Positions 44,321-52,295 of a DNA stretch of 64,000 nucleotides are shown here, piece after piece; position 1 is the first letter of the stretch; each line of letters starts with the position of its first letter. Source of the DNA: Halobacteriovorax sp. JY17 (GTDB lineage: Bacteria; Bdellovibrionota; Bacteriovoracia; Bacteriovoracales; Bacteriovoracaceae); the NCBI RefSeq assembly GCF_002753895.1, contig NZ_NJER01000002.1, positions 679,990-743,989 on the forward strand, written 5' to 3'. The translations under genes and the position numbers were made by a program. The notes beneath the pieces are model-generated. The model saw only the letters and a list, made by a program, of their open reading frames with translations. It searched no databases and was not told the origin of the DNA.

Positions 44321-45856
44321 ATGAAATTTACGCTACCATTACTTATTACCCTATCTCTTATCTCTTGTAGTAGAAAGAGTGATTTAAAGCCTGTTATTCC
44401 ATTTGATGATTCTTCTAAGGTTGCGTCTACAGAGAAAATAGAAGCCGCATCTATTTCCAAACATAGTTCTTTCTATGGTTTTCCAATTCTAAAATTGCAC
44501 GGAGTTGAATCGGAGTTTTCTATTTTAGGATCTAATGGAGAAGTTGTTAGGAAGGTTCCAGTAAAAATAGAAGAAAGATCATTTATTAGAAAGAAGTTAT
44601 TAGATATTCTAGAAAATCCTTACTCTCAAAAATTAAGCATTGAAGACCTTGTTACGCATGAGTACTTCGTGTCTCCCAGCGAAGTTTTAAAGGTGATAAA
44701 TCACCACAGTTTTGGAGAACTTAGTAATTTAAGACTTCAGACAAATTCAAAGCTTCTACTTGAGTCTTCTAAAGAGGGAATGATTGAATCCTTGGATTAT
44801 GAAGCTGAAATCTCTGAGGTCGAAAGCAATCGGGTTCCATTTACTCTTAGAAACTCAAGTGAGCAGACAGATGGTTTTGAATTTGGAGTAAAGCCTAAAG
44901 AAAGTTATAGCTTCTTAACAGGTGAAGCATCGGTGGAAGAGACTTTAAAGAAAGTTCTTTCAGGAAGTGGAATACGTTATCATCTTTCAAATTTTGAACT
45001 AGAGGAGCGTAGCCTTGAAGATTGGAAGAGTAGTGTTCTCTCGGAGGGAAGCGTTCTTATAATCTCTAGAGAGGAAGGGGAAGAGTACAGCTTTATTCAA
45101 AGAGGTGAAAGCGTTGAAGAGGCGCTCGTGAGAGAGGGAAAGACCTTTGATTTAAATAGTGACTTTAGGATGATCAACTTTCTTAAAATGAATGAAGAAG
45201 TAAGTGAAGGTCAAATCCTCGCTCTCTTTGTAATGGGAGGTGATAAGAATAAGGTAAAAGGTCAAATTTCAGAGTCTAAAAATATTAAAGAATTTAGTTT
45301 TACTAAAAAGAAAAATAAAGATGTTCACTTCTTTATTCAGCTAAGTGGAAGAAGTCATACCATTAAGCATTGGTATGAATCACAAGTCGTAATATTCACG
45401 GAAACTGGGGCGTATGGAACTTTTAGAAGTTCTAGAAGTTGTAATGTGAGCAGAAGAAAAGTTGTAAGCTCTGCTACGACTTTAGATATAGCTAAAGAAA
45501 AGTGGTCATACACTCTCTTCTATGGAGGAAGGAGTATTTCTCTAGAATCTTTAGTTAAAGAAAAGAAAGCAAAAGTGGAGGGGCTAGGACGAACTCAGAA
45601 GATCACTCTCTTTGATCTTCCTGGAAGTGGTGATTTTGCAGATGTTCGTTTTGTTTTAAATTCAGAAATGAAGGAAGTTGATATTGTTCAGGATAAAGGC
45701 CAATGTGTTCTGCTCTATAGTCGTAGTCAAATGCACGGAGGGGAAGATCCTGATTGGATTCGTATTAGGGAGGAAAAGTTTCAAAACTTTCAAGAATCTA
45801 GTTATAAGGACTTTATTGGTACTGAAAAAATGATGGATTTAATAATTGTAAACTAA
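44321..45856 (+). CDS. Large lipoprotein of unknown function
   Basis: 511 residues from ATG 44321 (AGGAG site 9 nt upstream; an earlier frame start at 44279 is rejected). Signal MKFTLPLLITLSLISC has a lipobox at Cys16. The mature chain contains a middle section with LysM- or SH3-like segments (GQILALFVMGGDKNKVKGQI) and a C-terminal beta-rich section with a few Cys (SRSCNVS, KGQCVLLYS). No family recognised. Terminated by the hairpin at 45866-45887. Confidence 0.7.
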   Translation: MKFTLPLLITLSLISCSRKSDLKPVIPFDDSSKVASTEKIEAASISKHSSFYGFPILKLHGVESEFSILGSNGEVVRKVPVKIEERSFIRKKLLDILENPYSQKLSIEDLVTHEYFVSPSEVLKVINHHSFGELSNLRLQTNSKLLLESSKEGMIESLDYEAEISEVESNRVPFTLRNSSEQTDGFEFGVKPKESYSFLTGEASVEETLKKVLSGSGIRYHLSNFELEERSLEDWKSSVLSEGSVLIISREEGEEYSFIQRGESVEEALVREGKTFDLNSDFRMINFLKMNEEVSEGQILALFVMGGDKNKVKGQISESKNIKEFSFTKKKNKDVHFFIQLSGRSHTIKHWYESQVVIFTETGAYGTFRSSRSCNVSRRKVVSSATTLDIAKEKWSYTLFYGGRSISLESLVKEKKAKVEGLGRTQKITLFDLPGSGDFADVRFVLNSEMKEVDIVQDKGQCVLLYSRSQMHGGEDPDWIRIREEKFQNFQESSYKDFIGTEKMMDLIIVN

Positions 45857-45865
45857 GAAAAATGA

Positions 45866-45887
45866 AAAAGGGCCTAAAGGCCCTTTT
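45866..45887 (+). terminator. Bidirectional intrinsic terminator
   Basis: AAAAGGGCC-TAAA-GGCCCTTTT between the convergent lipoprotein and unknown genes; A and T runs flank it so it can act in both directions. Confidence 0.85.
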
Positions 45888-45888
45888 C

Positions 45889-46650
45889 TTATTGAATATT
45901 TTCAGAGAGTCCAGTGAATAGAGTTCCAAGAATTGCTTTTTGCATTCTGCTCATTTCATAAACTTCGGCCATAATGACCACAGGACTCTTTTTTATTGTA
46001 GCAGTAATAACAAGTTGCCCTTTTTCTTTAGAGTACTCCGCTATATCAAAACCACTATTAAAGTCTTTATCGTAATTTGACATTATTTTTGCTTCAAGTT
46101 CTCCACCCTCTGTTGGATTTGGAACTCTTTCCCCTTCAATCTTAACTTGAATCAATTTATTCTTCTCGTTTTCTTTTTTGGCAATTTGAATATCATTGAA
46201 AATAATACGAATTGATTTTGCTCCAAGGTTTGCTTTTAGGATGAACCAAAGTTCTTCAAAGAAAGTGGTTCTATCATTAGGCCATAGACCATTTAGATGG
46301 TTGATTACTTTAAAAAGTTCTTCAAGAAGAGTGACGTTATTTTGAAGAAGCCAATTATCATGTACTTTTGAAAAAATACTTCTAACTTCTTCAAGAGGCA
46401 TACTTTGAAACGAGTCATAATCAGAGTTAATTTCTTTCAGAGACCTAATTGGAAAATACTTGCTGTCTTCTAGAAGAGCTGCTTTAAGATCTTCATTTTC
46501 CAATTGCTCTTCATCATAGAAAAGAGCTTGAAGGTTTGAGTTTTTTAATTCACTTAGATCTAGTATCTTCCCATTATCATCACTTTCATTATTAAATGAT
46601 TTTAATAAAAATTGATTTTCAGATTTAATTAAACCTAGATTGAATTCCAT
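45889..46650 (-). CDS. Hypothetical cytosolic protein
   Basis: 253 residues, not recognised. No signal or membrane segment. Acidic N-terminal third, then helical middle (LLEELFKVINHLNGLWPNDRT, FFEELWFILKANLGAKS), then a beta-rich end (LVITATIKKSPVVIMAEVYEM). The helix-rich core suggests an adaptor or regulator, but nothing in the neighbourhood indicates its role. AGGAAG ribosome site. Confidence 0.65.
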   Translation of the reverse strand: MEFNLGLIKSENQFLLKSFNNESDDNGKILDLSELKNSNLQALFYDEEQLENEDLKAALLEDSKYFPIRSLKEINSDYDSFQSMPLEEVRSIFSKVHDNWLLQNNVTLLEELFKVINHLNGLWPNDRTTFFEELWFILKANLGAKSIRIIFNDIQIAKKENEKNKLIQVKIEGERVPNPTEGGELEAKIMSNYDKDFNSGFDIAEYSKEKGQLVITATIKKSPVVIMAEVYEMSRMQKAILGTLFTGLSENIQ

Positions 46651-46797
46651 TTTCTCTTCCTGTCTTTGACTTTATAAAGTTGATCAAAATTCTATCCTAT
46701 AGTCCTGAAATTGTGAATTAATGATTCAAAAATAGCTGTAATAGAGGAGGATTTTGCACGGGGCGTTGACTCTCTAGAGCTATGTTAGAATATATTA

Positions 46798-47430
46798 ATG
46801 AGATTTTTACTACTTACGCTTTCAATTCTCACTATTTTTAGTGCTTACTCCCAGGATGAGAGGAGCTTTCGCGAGCTCTTTAGTGCGGAACTTGATAAAG
46901 AAGTGAGGGATGAAGTTGCTGAGGATGCTAAATATGTAGTGACAACACCACTTTACAAAATAGATTTAGATGGAGACTTTCGAAAGGAGTCGATTTTCTA
47001 TGAATTCAAAGACGGAAAGTCATGGATACATTTCCTAAATTACGACGAGACAAGGCTCAAATCTTTCAAGTTAGAAGTTAATGGCTATGGAGCCAAGGTC
47101 TATAAAGTAAGGGTCAGAAACCTGTCTAAAGATACCCTTGGACTTGTCTTCTTCTTCTATGAGGGCTTAACAAAGTATACGGAGATAAATTCAACGGTCA
47201 GGCTCTACTTTGTGACAATTGATAATAAAGACCTTTCTAAAATATATATGGAAAAAGGCCCAATTTTTTGGGAAGAAAAGAGAACTCACCAAGGCCATTA
47301 CTTTCAAAGACCTAATGAATTGAGTTTTGTGGATTTTAATAAAAATGGGACTAAAGAAATTTTGGTAAAGCAGGGCAATACTGCGAATGTATTTATGTAT
47401 CTCAAAAGAGGTAAGTGGCTGAAATTCTAG
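46798..47430 (+). CDS. Exported hypothetical protein
   Basis: 210 residues. Signal MRFLLLTLSILTIFSAYS; mature chain begins with Gln or Asp and is beta-rich. Two Asp-rich loops (KIDLDGDFRKES near residue 60 and FVDFNKNGTKEIL near residue 180) resemble calcium-binding FG-GAP-type loops. No Shine-Dalgarno is visible and TTGACT/TAGAAT boxes lie very close to the ATG, so the mRNA may be nearly leaderless. Function unknown. Confidence 0.65.
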   Translation: MRFLLLTLSILTIFSAYSQDERSFRELFSAELDKEVRDEVAEDAKYVVTTPLYKIDLDGDFRKESIFYEFKDGKSWIHFLNYDETRLKSFKLEVNGYGAKVYKVRVRNLSKDTLGLVFFFYEGLTKYTEINSTVRLYFVTIDNKDLSKIYMEKGPIFWEEKRTHQGHYFQRPNELSFVDFNKNGTKEILVKQGNTANVFMYLKRGKWLKF

Positions 47431-47517
47431 ATAAATTATCCTCTGGTTCTCCTCAAGAATTTTATGTAATTCACCGATAAGATTAATAGTTTATTATTCT
47501 TAAGAAGTGGAAAATTC

Positions 47518-49413
47518 ATGGATTTAAAAAAGCTGCTATTCTTTCTATTTTTAATCACAGTTGTTTCGTGTTCATCGACATCTAAAATTAATAGAGGCGT
47601 AGCCTCGTTAGATGAAGTAAAGCCTTCTACCAAGGGAAGCTGTGCTCAAATAATGAAGAGCTTTATTAGCGGTAGGAAAATTGTTAAAAAGAATGGCCTT
47701 GGAAGCCTCTTTCCTAGCCCTAAGAAGTACACGCCTGCTGAAATGGCACAAGTTCAAAAGGTAAGCGACCGTATTGGTAATCGCTCAATTGCAAGAATTC
47801 CTCAGGATAGAATTGAGAGAGACTTTCAAACATTCGCTTATTCGAAAATGGTTCAGGATAATTTAAAAGAAATAGATCCAGTTGAATACAACACGTGGTT
47901 TAGACTCAATGTTGATTCTGTGGTTTCAAACTTTGATCGCTCAAAAAGCGTTAGTGATAATTTTGATTCAACACTAGATACTTTCAAAGAGTGGAAAAGA
48001 GATAACGGTTTTTCTTTTAAAAATTTAGTAAAATTAAAAAAATCATCTACTCAAAGTAAACAAGTGATGAAGAACTTACAAGAATCTGCTATGGCCGATT
48101 ACAATGGTATTATTTCAAAGAAAATAACAAGCTATAGTAATTATCAAGAATTTTTAGATGACAGTGTTGCGGCTATTTCTAATTTCCACACTTTTGAAGA
48201 AAACTTTCAGGGCCCAGAGTATTTAAGGTGGTTGTCTGACAATGAACTTCTTTCCGAGAGCGTTTTCTTAAAATTAAAAAATAGTGCTGATGATGGGCAG
48301 TCCTTAGGGGACCTTTTATCAAATAACTATGTAGAATTTATTCCGTTTTCTAAAAAACCTAAGATGCCAAAGAAGTCGATTAAAGAAAAAATAAGTAATT
48401 ATATTATCGATATGTTTACCAAAAAGAAAAAAGATATTGATGATTGTGGTGGAGATACTGACTGTGCTCTTGAAGAAACAAAATCTATTTTTCAAAGAAT
48501 GATAGGGGCGGATAAGTTTAAAAAGAATTTCAGCTGTCTTAGACAATTTCCTCAAGCGCGTAATGCGATGTATGCCGACTTTGTTGTAACTTGGTCAATG
48601 CTTGGTTACCTTTACAAGAATAATAGTGAAGACTTTCAAAGATTCCCTTGGGAAGTTGTCGCAAATGGATTGATTTTTACTCCAATAATGTCTGAAATTA
48701 ATTGCCAGTCTTCTTTTCAAACAAGAAACGCTTTTGGTGGGGCAGTTAATATTGCAAAACAACCATCTAAGACGAAGGCCTTCCTTAGAAACTGGAGGCG
48801 CGTTGCAGGAGTAGGTGTAGCATCAGGAGTTGGATTAGTTGGACTGGGCATTGGATTTAATGAACTCTATGCAGCTCTAGGGAGTCCTGTTGAAAATTCG
48901 GAGTCGTTAAAAGAGCAAATGAGAATGCTACCATTTATGTTTATGTGGTCTGGAGTCCTAGGAGGATTAAAGAATGTCGCTATTTTAAATCCTTTAAAGC
49001 ATAAAGTTATTCCAAAGCTTGCAGGCTTAATACAGTCAAAAACTGGAGTTGCGGCAGGTTCAATTATTTCTCTGAGTGCTCTCAATGTAACTCTATCTAG
49101 TGCTAACGAGTACTATAGTAGTTATAGTTTTAATGAGATCTGGAGATATCATGTATTGCCAAAGTATTTAGAAATTATCGGTTACGATTCTCCTGGTGAC
49201 CAAGACCTAAACGGTGAAACAACCGTTGAGGCCTTTGATGAAAATACTGATGTCTACGTTACTGAGTATGAAGAAGGAATCAAGACCTCTGTCACGGTAG
49301 AGAAGTCTTACGACGAAGATGGAAAGGAATATATTAAAGTTGAAGATATAGAGATTGAAATTCCAGATTATATAATAGAAGAATCTGTAAATGAGATACC
49401 TAAGGCCGAGTAG
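47518..49413 (+). CDS. Large lipoprotein with hydrophobic C-terminal helices
   Basis: 631 residues. Lipobox at FLITVVSC (Cys19). Long helical, basic mature region; paired Cys in DDCGGDTDCAL near residue 310 and at NFSCLRQFP near 340. Three hydrophobic segments follow: a glycine-zipper VAGVGVASGVGLVGLGIGF near 430, MLPFMFMWSGVLGG near 470 and AAGSIISLSALNVTLSS near 515. The tail is acidic. Such helices in an exported protein suggest membrane insertion or oligomerisation, possibly in another membrane. No family recognised. Confidence 0.7.
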   Translation: MDLKKLLFFLFLITVVSCSSTSKINRGVASLDEVKPSTKGSCAQIMKSFISGRKIVKKNGLGSLFPSPKKYTPAEMAQVQKVSDRIGNRSIARIPQDRIERDFQTFAYSKMVQDNLKEIDPVEYNTWFRLNVDSVVSNFDRSKSVSDNFDSTLDTFKEWKRDNGFSFKNLVKLKKSSTQSKQVMKNLQESAMADYNGIISKKITSYSNYQEFLDDSVAAISNFHTFEENFQGPEYLRWLSDNELLSESVFLKLKNSADDGQSLGDLLSNNYVEFIPFSKKPKMPKKSIKEKISNYIIDMFTKKKKDIDDCGGDTDCALEETKSIFQRMIGADKFKKNFSCLRQFPQARNAMYADFVVTWSMLGYLYKNNSEDFQRFPWEVVANGLIFTPIMSEINCQSSFQTRNAFGGAVNIAKQPSKTKAFLRNWRRVAGVGVASGVGLVGLGIGFNELYAALGSPVENSESLKEQMRMLPFMFMWSGVLGGLKNVAILNPLKHKVIPKLAGLIQSKTGVAAGSIISLSALNVTLSSANEYYSSYSFNEIWRYHVLPKYLEIIGYDSPGDQDLNGETTVEAFDENTDVYVTEYEEGIKTSVTVEKSYDEDGKEYIKVEDIEIEIPDYIIEESVNEIPKAE

Positions 49414-49414
49414 C

Positions 49415-49840
49415 TTAAGAGGCCTTAGGGAAATTCATATCATCATCGTTATCACTTTCTCTCTTAGAATCAAGATCAACTACATTAGAAGGCACTTCTT
49501 CTTCAAGATCTTTCACCCCTTTCATTAGGCCAAGCCATACCGCTATTGGTAGTAAACAAATCATAAGAATAACAATTGTCTTATTTGTTGTAGATTTACT
49601 ATCATCCATCATTTCTACATTCGTTTCTTTGACGGGACTTTTTCTAACAGGGGCTAAAGACTTTGATTTCTCATTTTGAGTAAAGTCAAAAGGTGTCGCT
49701 TTAGATGGAGCAACGTCGTCGTATTGATCAATCGAAATTCCCGAAACTGGTTCTACCGCTGGCTTTCTCGCAAAAGTCATCGAGCTCGTTATGAGGGCCA
49801 GAAAGAGAAATAAAATGAGCTGTCTATTAAATTGTTTCAT
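49415..49840 (-). CDS. Exported membrane protein of unknown function
   Basis: 141 residues. N-terminal signal or first membrane helix (LILFLFLALITSSMTFA), polar Pro/Lys-rich middle, then a second helix (TIVILMICLLPIAVWLGL) and an acidic cytoplasmic tail. Two-pass inner-membrane topology is likely. Not recognised. Stop is one base from that of the convergent large lipoprotein, so the two have no space for a terminator. Confidence 0.65.
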   Translation of the reverse strand: MKQFNRQLILFLFLALITSSMTFARKPAVEPVSGISIDQYDDVAPSKATPFDFTQNEKSKSLAPVRKSPVKETNVEMMDDSKSTTNKTIVILMICLLPIAVWLGLMKGVKDLEEEVPSNVVDLDSKRESDNDDDMNFPKAS

Positions 49841-49978
49841 ATGTAACCACTTGAAAATAGGTTCGGTGCCTCTTTGGAAACCCTAAATATTTTTCACGAA
49901 TACTTAGGAGGGCTCTTCTATATGATACATGGCAATGTGATGTAATTTTAGTGAGAAAATTTCACCCTAGGGAAAGCT

Positions 49979-51139
49979 ATGAATACTGTGATTGAGAAAG
50001 CTAAATTAAGTGATGTCAGTGAATTATTATCACTTTATCTTTCAGTGTATGGGGAAGATTATCCATTAGATATCGGAACGAAACGCTCGGTTATGGAAGA
50101 AGGATTAAATAATCCAGATAAGAATCATTGGTATGTCATGAGATGTACGAATACTAATCAAATTATTGTTTCTGGAATTATTCAGATTGAAGAAGAAAAT
50201 AAAATTGGAAAACTCTCAGGCGTTGCTGTTCATGATGAGTTTAGAAAGCATGGTCTAGCAACAGGATTTATTGGCCATGCAGTGAATGAAGTTCTAAGAG
50301 AGAAGAAGCTTGTTAACTCAATCTATGCAACTGCAAGAACGATATCTCACTCTTCACAGACGATGCTTATGAAGAATGGTTTCATTCCTCTTGGTTTCTT
50401 TCCAAATTGTAGACGTATTAAAACGTATGAGACTTTAGCTCTACTTGCCATTTTTGCAGATGGTGTTTTAGAAAAGAGAAAAGTTCCAAAAGTTGTTCCA
50501 GAGTCTGTAGAGCCCTTTTATTCCTTAGTTGAAAAAGAAGTCACTGGACTTGAAAGTAATTTTGATAGAACTCCTTGTTTAATTAAGAAAGATCATCAAT
50601 TTCATGATCTCACTTCGAAAGAAGGAGAATTTGAATTTATCTTTGCAAAAAACTTCGTAGAGAAGAGATTCTTTGAAACTTTTAAAGATGATGAAGAATC
50701 TGTATTTTATCCATTTCATAAACCAAATCTCCTAATATCAAATATGGAAGAGGGAATTGAAATCTTTGCTTCTTTTAGCAAGAAAGATCATTACTGTGTG
50801 ATTATTACAGCTAATAAAAGTATTATAAGCCTTGGGCAAAAAATTAATAAAATGCTCTTTGCAATGAAAGAAATTGGAATTTACTACGTTGAGACAATGG
50901 TTCGCTCTGATAGAAGAGAGCCAATTTGTTTTTTAACGGAGAATAACTTCCTTCCTTCTGCAGTTTATCCAGCGATGAGAGTTGAAGAAGGATTTGCACA
51001 AGATTATATACTACTGGCCAGAACAATGGTTCCTCTCGACTTTAGTGAATTAGCTATACATAAATCCTTTAAGCCTTACCTTGATCAATATGCAAAACAG
51101 TGGATTGATATGCACTTAAATATTTTGAGGATAGAGTAA
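49979..51139 (+). CDS. Tandem GNAT-type acyltransferase
   Basis: 386 residues. First GNAT domain about residues 1-150: SGVAVHDEFRKHGLATGFIG is a recognisable acetyl-CoA motif A, and MLMKNGFIPLGF is motif B. The C-terminal half ends with IGIYYVETMVRSDRREP and FLTENNFLPSAVYPA, resembling a second, degenerate GNAT fold. Start follows AGGGA. The stop overlaps the luxE-like start (TAATG), so it is the first gene of the aldehyde-type operon and may acylate its product or a carrier; this is inference. Confidence 0.75.
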   Translation: MNTVIEKAKLSDVSELLSLYLSVYGEDYPLDIGTKRSVMEEGLNNPDKNHWYVMRCTNTNQIIVSGIIQIEEENKIGKLSGVAVHDEFRKHGLATGFIGHAVNEVLREKKLVNSIYATARTISHSSQTMLMKNGFIPLGFFPNCRRIKTYETLALLAIFADGVLEKRKVPKVVPESVEPFYSLVEKEVTGLESNFDRTPCLIKKDHQFHDLTSKEGEFEFIFAKNFVEKRFFETFKDDEESVFYPFHKPNLLISNMEEGIEIFASFSKKDHYCVIITANKSIISLGQKINKMLFAMKEIGIYYVETMVRSDRREPICFLTENNFLPSAVYPAMRVEEGFAQDYILLARTMVPLDFSELAIHKSFKPYLDQYAKQWIDMHLNILRIE

Positions 51140-52293
51140 TGTCTAATCCTCAAGTTCCAGATGAAAAAGAACTAAGAGCAATAAGTGAACTTTGCTTAAA
51201 GGAAAATCCTTATCAAAACTTTCATGAAACGGATGAATTATTTCTAACTGCCATGAAAGAGAATATTTCGTGGCATTATAAAAGAAATGAGTTTTATAAG
51301 AGGTTAATTGATTCTGAGAGATTCGAGGGTGAGGCTTTGAAGTCAGCAGAAGACTTAGAAAGAGTTCCTCATATTCTTTCTAACTTCTTTAAGTATCATG
51401 AAGTAAAATCAATTACAGATGAAAATGTTTACTTGCATTTAACATCATCTGGAACAACTGGACAAAAATCACAAATATTCTTTGACGAATGGACTATCAA
51501 ATCTGCACAGAAGATGGTCGATAGTATCTTTCATTCTTATAATTGGAATAGTGAAGAAAGAACAAATTATCTCTTGTTTACTTACGAGCCTGAAGAAGGA
51601 AGCAAACTAGGAACTGCTTATACAGATAATTTCCTTTGTAAGTACGCTCCAGTAAATGAAGTGCACTATGGGATTCGCTATCTTGGTAAAGAGGAAGGGC
51701 ATAAATTTGATGTCTTTGGTTGCATAGAGGCATTGAAGAAATTTGAACGTGATGGAATTCCTGTGAGAGTTTTTGGGTTTCCCTCTTTCTTCTTCTTTAC
51801 ACTTTCTAAAATGAAAGAACTAGGAATAGAGCCACTAAAGCTTTCTAAGAACTCTCTTGTATTTCTTGGGGGAGGATGGAAGGGCCATCAAGATAAGGCC
51901 ATCTCTAAGAGTGAATTCTATTCTCTTTGTGAAGAGATGTTAGGAATACCTAATGAGAGACTGAGAGATGGGTTCGGGTCAGTGGAGCACTGTATTCCTT
52001 ATATAGAATGTGAGAAGCATAATTTTCATATTCCAGTGTGGTCTAGGGTCTTAATTCGAGATGTAGAATCTCTAAAGGTTTTACCTGATGGAGAGATTGG
52101 CTATTTAAACCTTATCTCTCCCTATATTACTTCAGCTCCAGCAAATAGTATCTTAATGGGAGATCTTGCAGTCAAGAGAAGCGATTGTGATTGTAGCTTA
52201 AATACCCCTTGGTTTGAAATTTTAGGTAGAGCAGGAATTTCAAAGAATAAGAGTTGTGCAGTTGCGGCCAGCGAATTGATTGGAAAGGTGTAG
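51139..52293 (+). CDS. LuxE-family acyl-protein synthetase
   Basis: 384 residues, PF04443-like. ATP loop LTSSGTTGQKS (residues 101-111) and a C-terminal Cys373 in KNKSCAVAASELIG, matching the position of the acyl-accepting Cys of LuxE (Cys364 in vibrios). In luminous bacteria LuxE activates fatty acid as AMP ester and passes it, on this Cys, to LuxC for reduction to aldehyde. Here the partner LuxC lies 2 nt downstream. No luciferase genes are in the window, so the aldehyde would serve another purpose. Confidence 0.85.
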   Translation: MSNPQVPDEKELRAISELCLKENPYQNFHETDELFLTAMKENISWHYKRNEFYKRLIDSERFEGEALKSAEDLERVPHILSNFFKYHEVKSITDENVYLHLTSSGTTGQKSQIFFDEWTIKSAQKMVDSIFHSYNWNSEERTNYLLFTYEPEEGSKLGTAYTDNFLCKYAPVNEVHYGIRYLGKEEGHKFDVFGCIEALKKFERDGIPVRVFGFPSFFFFTLSKMKELGIEPLKLSKNSLVFLGGGWKGHQDKAISKSEFYSLCEEMLGIPNERLRDGFGSVEHCIPYIECEKHNFHIPVWSRVLIRDVESLKVLPDGEIGYLNLISPYITSAPANSILMGDLAVKRSDCDCSLNTPWFEILGRAGISKNKSCAVAASELIGKV

Positions 52294-52295
52294 AT

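Noticed and set aside
49945-49975. CRP-like site before the GNAT gene
   Set aside because: Only one half (TGTGA) is good; spacing to a second half is wrong. An inverted repeat GTGA/TCAC is too short to call.
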